Assembly (NCBI GenBank): GCA_021781855.1 | Contig: JAJXWC010000024.1 | Coordinates: 1 to 18,482 of the forward strand | Origin: Bacillota bacterium | GTDB lineage: Bacteria; Bacillota; Bacilli; Lactobacillales; Streptococcaceae | DNA: 18,482 bases | Direction of reading: 5' to 3' | Shown: piece after piece, positions 1-5,826 of the stretch | Numbering within the stretch: position 1 is the first letter of the stretch | Layout: every line of letters begins with the position of its first letter | Made by a program: the position numbers and the translations under genes | Notes under the pieces: model-generated | The model's database searches: none | Seen by the model: only the letters and a program-made list of their open reading frames with translations | Told to the model about the DNA's origin: nothing

Positions 1-228
1 ATCTGCTTGTTTTGCAGCAGCGCGAATTTGACGAAGTACTTGTTGAACTTGAACCTCACTTGGTTTACGTCCCATTGAACTCATCATTAGACGAACACCG
101 TCTTCATTGAGCGGCGGATTTTCAATCAACATTTTTTTCGTTTGACGTTGCATGTACCATGTTCCGCCAGCAAAACCAGCAAGAGCAAAAACAACCATAA
201 GAATAACAGCTAATAAAATTGACATCAT
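1..228 (-). CDS. UPF0154 (YneF-like) small membrane protein, 3' end cut off by the window
   Basis: The reverse strand reads 76 codons without a stop from an ATG at 228 to the window edge, so the C-terminus is missing. It begins MMSILLAVILMVVFALAG, a single N-terminal membrane segment of about 20 residues, followed by a basic stretch (QRQTKK) and a short helical cytoplasmic part containing NPPLNEDGVR and GRKPSEVQVQQVL. That arrangement is typical of the UPF0154/YneF family (about 70-80 residues), whose function is unknown. AGGAGAAG at 238-245 lies 9 bases before the ATG at 228 and favours it over the adjacent in-frame ATG at 225. A strong promoter lies upstream. The family call is by recognition; nothing in the window says what it does. 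Confidence 0.85.
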   Translation of the reverse strand, partial: MMSILLAVILMVVFALAGFAGGTWYMQRQTKKMLIENPPLNEDGVRLMMSSMGRKPSEVQVQQVLRQIRAAAKQAD

Positions 229-253
229 TGTGAATGACTTCTCCTAATTCTTG

Positions 254-270
254 GCGAAAATAATTTTCGC
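254..270. repeat. Perfect palindrome in the YneF-like gene leader
   Basis: GCGAAAAT-A-ATTTTCGC: 8-base arms around one central base. It lies just downstream of the predicted transcription start and about 9 bases before the ribosome binding site. It could be a repressor operator or a hairpin in the 5' leader; the sequence does not decide. I do not recognise it as the site of a particular regulator. Confidence 0.6.
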
Positions 271-284
271 TGTGATAACAATTT

Positions 285-313
285 ATTATACCAAAATTTA
301 TGTATTTTGTCAG
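285..313 (-). promoter_or_regulatory. Sigma-A promoter of the YneF-like gene
   Basis: On the minus strand, CTGACA (308-313) and TATAAT (285-290) are separated by exactly 17 bases, with a TGG extension before the -10. It is one of the best promoter matches in the window. The predicted start is near 278, giving a leader of about 50 bases that carries the palindrome at 254-270. Confidence 0.8.
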
Positions 314-559
314 CTTTCGTTTTAAATGAATCAGAAACTTATTGAAGGAGAAAAACTTTCTCCAAATTTATAGTGCAACCTCTGGTTGAAGAAACTAAAC
401 GTCCTGTAAGCAACCACCGAAATTCAAAGCTTTTTCATTTCGTGCGTTTACGACTAACGGACTCGTTCATGTGGCAATGTAGAATAGAACGAATGGATTG
501 CATAACTGGCACTACTGAGATGAAGCAGAGACTAAATTCGAAGCTTAGTGCTGCTTATT
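314..559. other. Intergenic stretch without a supportable gene
   Basis: A 65-codon reading frame exists on the plus strand (373-570), but no ribosome binding site precedes it, its composition is not protein-like and it runs into the hairpin mosaic. The stretch contains ATGAAGCAGAGACT at 520-533, which recurs exactly at 18445-18458 after trhO. It also contains CACTACTGAGAT at about 510-521, which recurs near 884-895. It is best read as decayed intergenic repeat sequence. Confidence 0.5.
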
Positions 560-896
560 CCGCCGCCTAGCCATTTCGCCTTGCGACTTTAGTCGCTTGC
601 GATTTGAACTTCCGACTTTAGTCGGTTAGTGAAATCGACAGGTTAACAGCTCAATAGTACGGTGTACTGTTGAGGTTGCAGATAGAGAGAGTGAAGCTCT
701 CATCTTTCGTAGTGTGCTGTTAAGGTTGCGGATAGAGTAAACGAAGTTTACGTCTTTCGTAACGAAGTGGAGATAGAGCGAATGGACACCCGTAGTAGAG
801 GCGGGGGTATTGCGATTGCGACTAGCCACTTTAGTGGTGTAGCGAGCATCGACAGCGTAGCACGAAGTGCGTAGATAGCACGCACTACTGAGATAA
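560..896. repeat. Mosaic of short hairpins with variable stems
   Basis: Many short inverted repeats follow one another. Examples are GCGACT-TT-AGTCGC (583-596), CCGACT-TT-AGTCGG (612-625), an 11-pair hairpin with one G-U pair (650-674), GAGAG-TGAAG-CTCTC (687-701), GTAAAC-GAA-GTTTAC (737-751), CCACT-TT-AGTGG (826-837) and GCAC-GAA-GTGC (860-870). Two loop types recur (ACTTTAGT and ACGAAGT cores) while the stems change and keep pairing. No convincing gene is present; the minus-strand frames crossing it lack ribosome binding sites. The part at 625-660 recurs inverted near 12918-12950. It looks like a REP-like or structured-RNA region of unknown function. Confidence 0.65.
664..763. repeat. Two tandem 50-bp units with swapped hairpin stems
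   Basis: GGTTGCAGATAGAG begins at 674 and GGTTGCGGATAGAG at 724, a period of exactly 50 bases. Flanks such as GTGTACTGTT/GTGTGCTGTT and ATCTTTCGTA/GTCTTTCGTA are conserved. Between them the first unit has a GAGAG/CTCTC stem and the second a GTAAAC/GTTTAC stem, so both arms changed together. Confidence 0.7.
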
Positions 897-924
897 AAAT
901 GCGCATCAACTTTGATGCGCATTT
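897..924 (-). terminator. Rho-independent terminator of the small membrane protein gene
   Basis: ATGCGCATCAA at 899-909 pairs perfectly with TTGATGCGCAT at 912-922, and the pairing extends to 897-924. On the minus strand the stem is followed by a run of five T (895-899). It lies about 38 bases past the stop codon at 962. Confidence 0.8.
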
Positions 925-961
925 AACATTACCCATTTTATCCAATATCAGCAAAATCGAA

Positions 962-1162
962 TTAATTAGTGGTGGAATTGCTATTTGAATTTGTATTTCC
1001 GCCAAAATTTCCACCATTTTGCATATTGGGGAAATTGCCACGATTAAAACTTGGGACAGTTGATTTGTGCAGCACCGAATAGGTACTTAACGCAAGCACG
1101 AGCACTGCAACAATCATTGTAATAAGTGAAAAAAGTCCTGACAATTTATTTAATTTTTCCAT
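962..1162 (-). CDS. Small single-pass membrane protein with Asn/Gly/Ser-rich tail
   Basis: A 66-residue protein. Residues 1-9 are polar with two lysines, residues about 10-31 form one hydrophobic helix (LFSLITMIVAVLVLALSTYS), and the rest is low-complexity and rich in Asn, Gly and Ser (NGGNFGGNTNSNSNSTTN at the end). The N-terminal charge suggests the tail faces outside. There is no LPxTG motif, no cysteine and no obvious cleavage site. A weak purine-rich site (GAAAGAGAG) precedes the ATG by about 9 bases, and a good terminator follows, supporting a single-gene unit. A TAAAAT lies at 1195-1200, but I see no good -35. I do not recognise a function. The tail is too simple in composition to place by motif, and it could be a fast-evolving surface or stress peptide. 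Confidence 0.65.
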   Translation of the reverse strand: MEKLNKLSGLFSLITMIVAVLVLALSTYSVLHKSTVPSFNRGNFPNMQNGGNFGGNTNSNSNSTTN

Positions 1163-1247
1163 TTCAAAACACTCTCTTTCATTGATATGAAGTCATTTTA
1201 GCGAACGTTTCTGAAAAGCTACTTAATGGACACTTGAATTGAGCTTA

Positions 1248-1393
1248 AAGTGATTACTTCATCAGAGGGGATTCTTTCTTCCCACTGATGTTGAAGTACA
1301 ACCTGATATCAAAGCTCTGTCCATCTTCGCTGCGCTACACTACTGAAGAGTCGCAAAGTGACTGACCACGAAAGCAGCACTTGCTAGGTTAAA
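1248..1393 (+). repeat. Dispersed intergenic element, copy A (146 bp)
   Basis: It starts AAGTGATTACTTCATCAG and ends CTAGGTTAAA. Near the start CATCAGAGGGGA pairs with TTCCCACTGATG imperfectly around a short loop (about 1260-1290). The start matches copies B (5729) and C (12788) at 17 of 18 bases each. TGATATCAAAGCT (1304-1316) and CTGTCCATCTTCG (1317-1329) recur exactly in copy C, and CTAGGTTAAA recurs exactly in copy B. It lies between the J-like gene's 3' end and the small membrane protein gene. It has no coding capacity. The ends are weakly inverted, as in a MITE, but I see no clear target-site duplication. Confidence 0.75.
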
Positions 1394-1431
1394 AATAAAA
1401 ATTTTGGCTCTTTCATCTCAGCAATGGTGTT

Positions 1432-2574
1432 TCATTTTTGCCCGTTCTCATAAAGTTTTTTGTAATGGCCAATGTCGGCTATTGGCGTCCCCCAAGCTTT
1501 GCCGAATAATTGTCCGTTATAAACTTCTTGGTTTTCTGACTGAAAGAGCACGTAAGCAATAACCTGATTTTTGACGACCAGACGCGTTAATTTTCCGTTT
1601 TCTGTATCAACAAACTGACTGGGTCCTGAGGGGGCAGAACTCATTGCAAACGTTGTGAGTGAAATTGGCGTTTTATCTGTCAGGTGCAAAGGATTAAAGC
1701 TGTTCGTTTGAAAATAAATTTGCCAAAAACCAAAAAGAGTGTTTCCTGAAGCATCAGGATTTGTCAGCTTTTTTTCGATGCTCAATGGGATATCTTGATT
1801 AATGTAATTTAACATTATATTTTCTGAAATCTCTATATGAATCGGTTTTACTGGTGGTAAAGAAGGCGCAGAATGCACAATTTGACTTTCGATTGGACTT
1901 TGCTGCGAAGAATTTTTTAATGAACCTGTACCTGAGAAAATTCTAACTCCTACAATAATAAGCAACAAAACAAGCCAGGAACTTGCTTTTATTCTCTTTT
2001 TGCGCAGCGGTTTTTGTATTTTGATAAATTGACTCTGGTCATCGAATGTCGTTTTATCGGCTTCTGGAAGTTCCCAATCATTATCTGACGAATCTGTCAA
2101 ATCCGCTTCTTCTTCAGAGCTTTCAATCGTCCACTCTTCTTGCCTATCATCTGATTTGACAGGTTTAATGACCTCATCTGGCAAATTAAGTTTCCATTGA
2201 TTCTCGTCAGATTTGATAGGTTCAATAGTTTGTTCCTGCGCATCAAGCTTCCATTGATTTTCATCAGTAGCATCAGTTTTGACAGCTGTCTCAGTTTTAG
2301 TTGCTTCTAAATTCCAATTACTCTCTGCTTTTAGTGGTTCTGACAGATTTTGTTGGGGTTTCTCAATAGTTTCTGGGTTTTCTTGAGTTTTATCCTCGTT
2401 GATAGCTACTTTTTTCGTCCATTTTGCCCAATCAGTCGCGCGGTCAAAGGCAATTTTTAATTGTTGAAATTCTTGCGGCTGCTCCGTTGGATTGATTTCA
2501 TGAAGTCTTTTAGAGTAGGCTTTTCGGATAGTCTTTACATCTGTTGTCGGTTCAATTCCTAAAATTTCCCACAT
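1432..2574 (-). CDS. Membrane-anchored J-domain-like protein, DjlB/DjlC type, without HPD
   Basis: A 380-residue protein. Residues 1-50 resemble a J domain: helix I (MWEILGIEP), helix II (DVKTIRKAYSKRLHEI) and helix III (EFQQLKIAFDRA). The loop reads NPTEQ where HPD is expected. Residues about 84-175 are an acidic linker of some five degenerate units of about 20 residues, each with a Trp (NWNLE, NQWKLD, NQWKLN, EEWTIE, NDWELPE). A basic patch (RKKRIK) and one membrane helix at about 198-215 follow, then an outside domain of about 160 residues that I do not recognise. The first ATG, at 2574, shares one base with the hscC stop (TGATG), and AAAGGA lies at the right distance; a TTG one codon earlier is less likely. 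E. coli HscC is known to work with membrane J proteins of this build. The gene is probably translated with hscC and acts as its partner at the membrane. Confidence 0.8.
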   Translation of the reverse strand: MWEILGIEPTTDVKTIRKAYSKRLHEINPTEQPQEFQQLKIAFDRATDWAKWTKKVAINEDKTQENPETIEKPQQNLSEPLKAESNWNLEATKTETAVKTDATDENQWKLDAQEQTIEPIKSDENQWKLNLPDEVIKPVKSDDRQEEWTIESSEEEADLTDSSDNDWELPEADKTTFDDQSQFIKIQKPLRKKRIKASSWLVLLLIIVGVRIFSGTGSLKNSSQQSPIESQIVHSAPSLPPVKPIHIEISENIMLNYINQDIPLSIEKKLTNPDASGNTLFGFWQIYFQTNSFNPLHLTDKTPISLTTFAMSSAPSGPSQFVDTENGKLTRLVVKNQVIAYVLFQSENQEVYNGQLFGKAWGTPIADIGHYKKLYENGQK

Positions 2575-4265
2575 CAAAGCATCCTTTCCAAATCAAATAA
2601 AATTCGTTTGGCTCGATTTTGCGCTTCGTAAATACGATGCGGATTGTTCGTTTGAAGCTCATGAACAAAATAATTTTGCTGTGCTAAAATCCATTCTCGC
2701 TGCTCACCAATAAATTCAGCATAAATTTGTTCGAAACGTGCTAAAATCAATTTATTTTCATCTTGCTCCAATGGATTGATTTTCAAAGTTGACAATTTTT
2801 TCTTGATTTGATCTAATTCTGCATCAGATAACTTGACATTACGATTTTGAATGACCAAATTTTTGTGTAATTTCTGCTTTTCATCGGTTACATCAACTTC
2901 CAAAATTCCTGATTCATCATAGGAATAACGAATCGAAACCAAATCATGCTCGTTCAATTTAGCACAAGGATATTGAATTGCGCCAAGTTTAAGATTATCT
3001 TTCGCATAAGGCTTTTCGCCTTGATAAATCGGAATTTCGAGTGTTTTTTGCTGTGCATGTGACTTGACAACGCGTTTTTCCATTGAGGTCGGAATCACCG
3101 TATTTCGCTCAATGATAGGCATGAAAAGACTTTTTCCTGTTTCCTCATGATTGAGTACCGCTGTCCCCAATGAAAAGCCGATAACATCAGTCATAATCAG
3201 CTCCTCACGGCTCTTATCATTCAGCATATGTGCACGAATCGTTGCCCCAAGAGCAATCGCTTCATCTGGGTTGAGGTCATCTGACGGCTTAATATCAGTA
3301 ATTTTTTCAAAAGCTTGCTGAACTACAAGCGTCCGCGTGGCACCGCCAACTAAAATAACCTTGTCAAGCTCTTCAAAATCAATATTACTGTCATTCATTA
3401 CACGCTTTGTCGGACGCTGCAATCGTGCCAAAAGCGGCATAATCAACTCACGAAATTCGACAGCCGTCAGCATGAATTTCCTTGTTTCACCTTCGTACTC
3501 AAAATCAAAACTAGCTGATAATGTCAAAGCTTCTGAAAATTTCTGCTTCATGTTTTCTGCTTTAGCATAAAGCTCTGAAATCAAGGAAACAGGTGCTTTC
3601 TCTCGCTTCATGCCTACTTTTTCAAGCGCTGCATCAACCAAAGCAAATGTGAAATCCTCACCGCCAAGCTGCGAATCCCCCGAAATCGCTTCAACCTGAA
3701 TAATCTGTTCGAACAAAGAAATTAATGAGACGTCAAAAGTTCCGCCACCCAAATCAACAACCAGAAAATTTTGGTCTTCTTCAGCATTTTCAATTCCGTA
3801 AGCAATCGAAGCTGCCGTCGGTTCAGAAATCAATTGGCGCACGGAAAGTCCTGCTAATTTTGCTGCTGAAATAGTTGCTTCACGTTGAAAAGCATTGAAA
3901 TAGGCGGGCACAGAAATCACAACATCTTTAATTTCCGTTTTTAAAAAAGCTTCTGCATCTGTTTTTAAACTTGTTAGCACAAAAGACGACAATTCAACAG
4001 GTGAAAATTTTCGTTTATCGAGCATAAATTCTTTTTCAGTTCCCATAAAACGCTTAAAAGCACTTGCTGTTCGGTCTGGATAAGTTATTTTACGCGCCTT
4101 CGCAATTTCTCCTACGATAATAGCATCATCTTCGTCTAATGAAATCACGCTCGGCGTCAATAAACTGCCAAAACGATTCGGAATGAGCTGCGCCTCATTC
4201 GTTTCTGAGTTAAAGTAGCCGATAAGACTATTTGAAGTTCCTAAATCGATTCCAATTTCTATCAT
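2574..4265 (-). CDS. hscC: HscC-type Hsp70 chaperone
   Basis: A 563-residue Hsp70. The ATPase domain shows phosphate-1 IGIDLGTSNS (4-13), the SVPAYFN segment (119-124), phosphate-2 DLGGGTFDVS (171-180), and adenosine-binding LVGGATR (305-311) followed by NPDEAIALGA. A substrate-binding domain follows from about 365. The lid is short, as in E. coli HscC (about 556 residues) and unlike DnaK (about 610). Early segments such as QLIPNRFGSLLTPSVIS closely resemble HscC. It is cytoplasmic and should use ATP to bind client peptides, probably called by the adjacent J-like membrane protein. AGGGA precedes the ATG by 8 bases. Its promoter is fused to the lysA terminator. No grpE, dnaJ or CIRCE operator is nearby, so it is not the housekeeping DnaK locus. 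Its clients are unknown. Confidence 0.85.
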   Translation of the reverse strand: MIEIGIDLGTSNSLIGYFNSETNEAQLIPNRFGSLLTPSVISLDEDDAIIVGEIAKARKITYPDRTASAFKRFMGTEKEFMLDKRKFSPVELSSFVLTSLKTDAEAFLKTEIKDVVISVPAYFNAFQREATISAAKLAGLSVRQLISEPTAASIAYGIENAEEDQNFLVVDLGGGTFDVSLISLFEQIIQVEAISGDSQLGGEDFTFALVDAALEKVGMKREKAPVSLISELYAKAENMKQKFSEALTLSASFDFEYEGETRKFMLTAVEFRELIMPLLARLQRPTKRVMNDSNIDFEELDKVILVGGATRTLVVQQAFEKITDIKPSDDLNPDEAIALGATIRAHMLNDKSREELIMTDVIGFSLGTAVLNHEETGKSLFMPIIERNTVIPTSMEKRVVKSHAQQKTLEIPIYQGEKPYAKDNLKLGAIQYPCAKLNEHDLVSIRYSYDESGILEVDVTDEKQKLHKNLVIQNRNVKLSDAELDQIKKKLSTLKINPLEQDENKLILARFEQIYAEFIGEQREWILAQQNYFVHELQTNNPHRIYEAQNRAKRILFDLERML

Positions 4266-4289
4266 TTCGTAATCCCTTCATTTCTATCA

Positions 4290-4318
4290 ATTATAACAAA
4301 AAAGCGACAAACTGTCGC
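4290..4318 (-). promoter_or_regulatory. Promoter of the hscC operon, overlapping a terminator
   Basis: Minus strand: TATAAT (4290-4295) with a TGT extension, and GCGACA (4313-4318) as a 4-of-6 match to the -35 at 17 bases. The -35 lies in the right arm of the lysA terminator hairpin, so the two signals share sequence. Confidence 0.65.
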
Positions 4319-4320
4319 TT
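4298..4320 (-). terminator. Rho-independent terminator after lysA
   Basis: AAGCGACA-AAC-TGTCGCTT (4302-4320): 8 perfect pairs around a 3-base loop. On the minus strand it is followed by six T (4298-4303). It lies about 90 bases past the lysA stop. Confidence 0.85.
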
Positions 4321-4341
4321 CTAAATGAAGTAATTTACATG

Positions 4342-4419
4342 GATTTTAGGTTTAATTCTTAAATTGATTAATTAAGATACTCCAAGGTGCTCTGAAATTT
4401 TGAATTAATCCTAAAAATC
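4342..4419 (-). repeat. Long inverted repeat spanning the lysA stop codon
   Basis: GATTTTAGGTTTAATTC (4342-4358) is the near-complement of GAATTAATCCTAAAAATC (4402-4419), with one mismatch and one extra base. The right arm contains the lysA stop codon. In the lysA transcript this would give an AT-rich stem of about 16 pairs with a loop of about 43 bases before the terminator. It may protect the 3' end; no poly-T follows. Confidence 0.5.
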
Positions 4420-5664
4420 AAATCCCATTAATGTCGCAAAATAGTCTTCAGGTCGTTCTGCACGCCTAATGAGACGTGGTGTTCCATCTGTTTGAAGGAG
4501 AATTTCACTACTACGCAATTTTGCATTGTATTGATAGCCCATTGAAAAACCGTGTGCTCCTGTATCGTGAATAACCAGCAAATCTCCTTCTTCAATCACT
4601 GGAAGTTCGCGCTGCTTGGCAAATTTATCATTGTTTTCACAAAGAGAGCCAGTCACATCAACGGTCTCCAGCATTTCAGAATTTTCTTTTCCCATGACTG
4701 TGATATGATGATAAGCACCGTAAAATGCTGGGCGCATAAGATTGACTGCACTCGCATCAACACCAATGTAAGTCCGGTAAGTTTTTTTCTTGTGTAAAAC
4801 ACGTGTCGCAAGCAAACCATGCGGTGCCAACATGAAACGCCCAAGCTCTGTGAAAATTTTGACCTCGCCAAGTCCGTTTGCACTCAGTACTTCATCATAA
4901 ACTTTATGAACACCACTGCCGATAACTGAAATATCATTTGCTGTTTCATCAGGTCGATAGTTCACACCAACACCGCCTGATAGATTGATAAAATCAAGCT
5001 TTACGCCCGTCTCTGTACGAATTTCAAGCGCCAGTTCAAAAAGTTGACGAGCTAATTCTGGATAATAATCATTGGTGACAGTATTTGACGCAAGAAAGCT
5101 GTGCATGCCAAACCGCTTTACTCCAAGCTTTTGTAAGTCTTTGATGCCTTGGATAAGCTGACTTTTAGTCATACCAAATTTTGATTCTTCTGGATTATCC
5201 ATAATCTTTGTTCCCATTGCAAAAACACCACCGGGATTATAACGCAAGCTCATTGTTTCAGGAAATTCAAAATCTGACAATTCTGTCAAATAGGCAATAT
5301 GCTCATAAGCATCCAAATTGATAGTTGCGCCAAGCTTTTTGGCAAATTTAAACTCATCGGCTGGTGTATCGTTTGACGAAAACATAATTTCCGAACCGTC
5401 AAACCCACATTTATTCGACATGAGCAGTTCAACATAGCTTGCACAATCCGCACCGCAGCCTTCCTCATGCAGAATTTTTAAAATCGCTGGAGTTGGTGTA
5501 GCTTTGACCGCAAAAAATTCTTTGAACCCTTTATTCCAAGCAAATGCTGCGTAGAGTGCACGCGCTTTTTCACGAATTCCACGTTCATCATAAAGATGAA
5601 AAGGTGTTGGAAATTCGGTAGCAATTGCCTCTAATTGTTCTTTATTGATAAATGGTGTTTTCAT
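4411..5664 (-). CDS. lysA: Diaminopimelate decarboxylase
   Basis: A 417-residue PLP enzyme converting meso-diaminopimelate to lysine and CO2 in the cytoplasm, the last step of lysine synthesis. It has the group IV decarboxylase fold. The PLP-binding lysine is K54 in FFAVKATPTP, H188 lies in GMHSFLASN, the glycine-rich phosphate loop is NLSGGVGVNY (227-236), ELGRF is at 273-277, and the active-site cysteine is C342 in SLCENND. The SLCENND context and length fit LysA better than ornithine or carboxynorspermidine decarboxylase. GAGG precedes the ATG by 6 bases. The predicted leader is only about 20 bases, too short for a lysine riboswitch. It stands alone between two terminators, so it is likely transcribed as a single gene. 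A database comparison would confirm the substrate; the call is otherwise firm. Confidence 0.93.
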   Translation of the reverse strand: MKTPFINKEQLEAIATEFPTPFHLYDERGIREKARALYAAFAWNKGFKEFFAVKATPTPAILKILHEEGCGADCASYVELLMSNKCGFDGSEIMFSSNDTPADEFKFAKKLGATINLDAYEHIAYLTELSDFEFPETMSLRYNPGGVFAMGTKIMDNPEESKFGMTKSQLIQGIKDLQKLGVKRFGMHSFLASNTVTNDYYPELARQLFELALEIRTETGVKLDFINLSGGVGVNYRPDETANDISVIGSGVHKVYDEVLSANGLGEVKIFTELGRFMLAPHGLLATRVLHKKKTYRTYIGVDASAVNLMRPAFYGAYHHITVMGKENSEMLETVDVTGSLCENNDKFAKQRELPVIEEGDLLVIHDTGAHGFSMGYQYNAKLRSSEILLQTDGTPRLIRRAERPEDYFATLMGFDF

Positions 5665-5691
5665 ATTTGACCTCTTTTTTGTCTTTTATCC

Positions 5692-5697
5692 ATTATA
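5692..5697 (-). promoter_or_regulatory. -10 element of lysA, abutting the gltD terminator
   Basis: A perfect TATAAT on the minus strand (5692-5697) lies one base beyond the T run of the gltD terminator. No good -35 stands 16-18 bases upstream, because that space is occupied by the hairpin. The predicted leader to the lysA ATG is about 20 bases. Confidence 0.55.
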
Positions 5698-5698
5698 C

Positions 5699-5727
5699 AA
5701 AAAGTTCTGTCTTTTTGACAGAACTTT
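5699..5727 (-). terminator. Rho-independent terminator of the gltBD operon
   Basis: AAAGTTCTGTC (5701-5711) and GACAGAACTTT (5717-5727) pair perfectly over 11 bases around a 5-base loop. On the minus strand T residues follow (5699-5703). It lies about 100 bases past the gltD stop, with element copy B in between. Confidence 0.85.
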
Positions 5728-5728
5728 A

Positions 5729-5825
5729 AAGTAATTACTTCATCAGTGGAAGATTTTTTCTCCCCCCATTGATGTAAGTATAGCTCAGTGCTTGCTTATC
5801 GCACTACGGAAATTACTAGGTTAAA
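5729..5825 (+). repeat. Dispersed intergenic element, copy B (97 bp)
   Basis: It starts AAGTAATTACTTCATCAG and ends CTAGGTTAAA, the same ends as copy A, but the middle is shorter and different. CATCAGTGG and CCATTGATG (about 5741-5775) form an imperfect hairpin. The two ends are weakly inverted: CTTTAAAGTAATT against CTTTAACCTAGTAATT read from the other end. It fills the space between the gltD stop (one base away) and the gltBD terminator. Confidence 0.7.
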
Positions 5826-5826
5826 G

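Noticed and set aside
373..570. Plus-strand reading frame of 65 codons
   Set aside because: No ribosome binding site, no protein-like composition, and it runs into the hairpin mosaic.
664..763. CRISPR-like array
   Set aside because: Only two units, continuous with no spacers, and no cas genes nearby.
626..1041. Two minus-strand reading frames of about 98 codons
   Set aside because: They cross the hairpin mosaic, the terminator at 897-924 and part of the small membrane protein gene in another frame, and have no ribosome binding sites.
5665..5700. Lysine riboswitch upstream of lysA
   Set aside because: The leader from the -10 to the ATG is only about 20 bases, and the upstream hairpin is a terminator.
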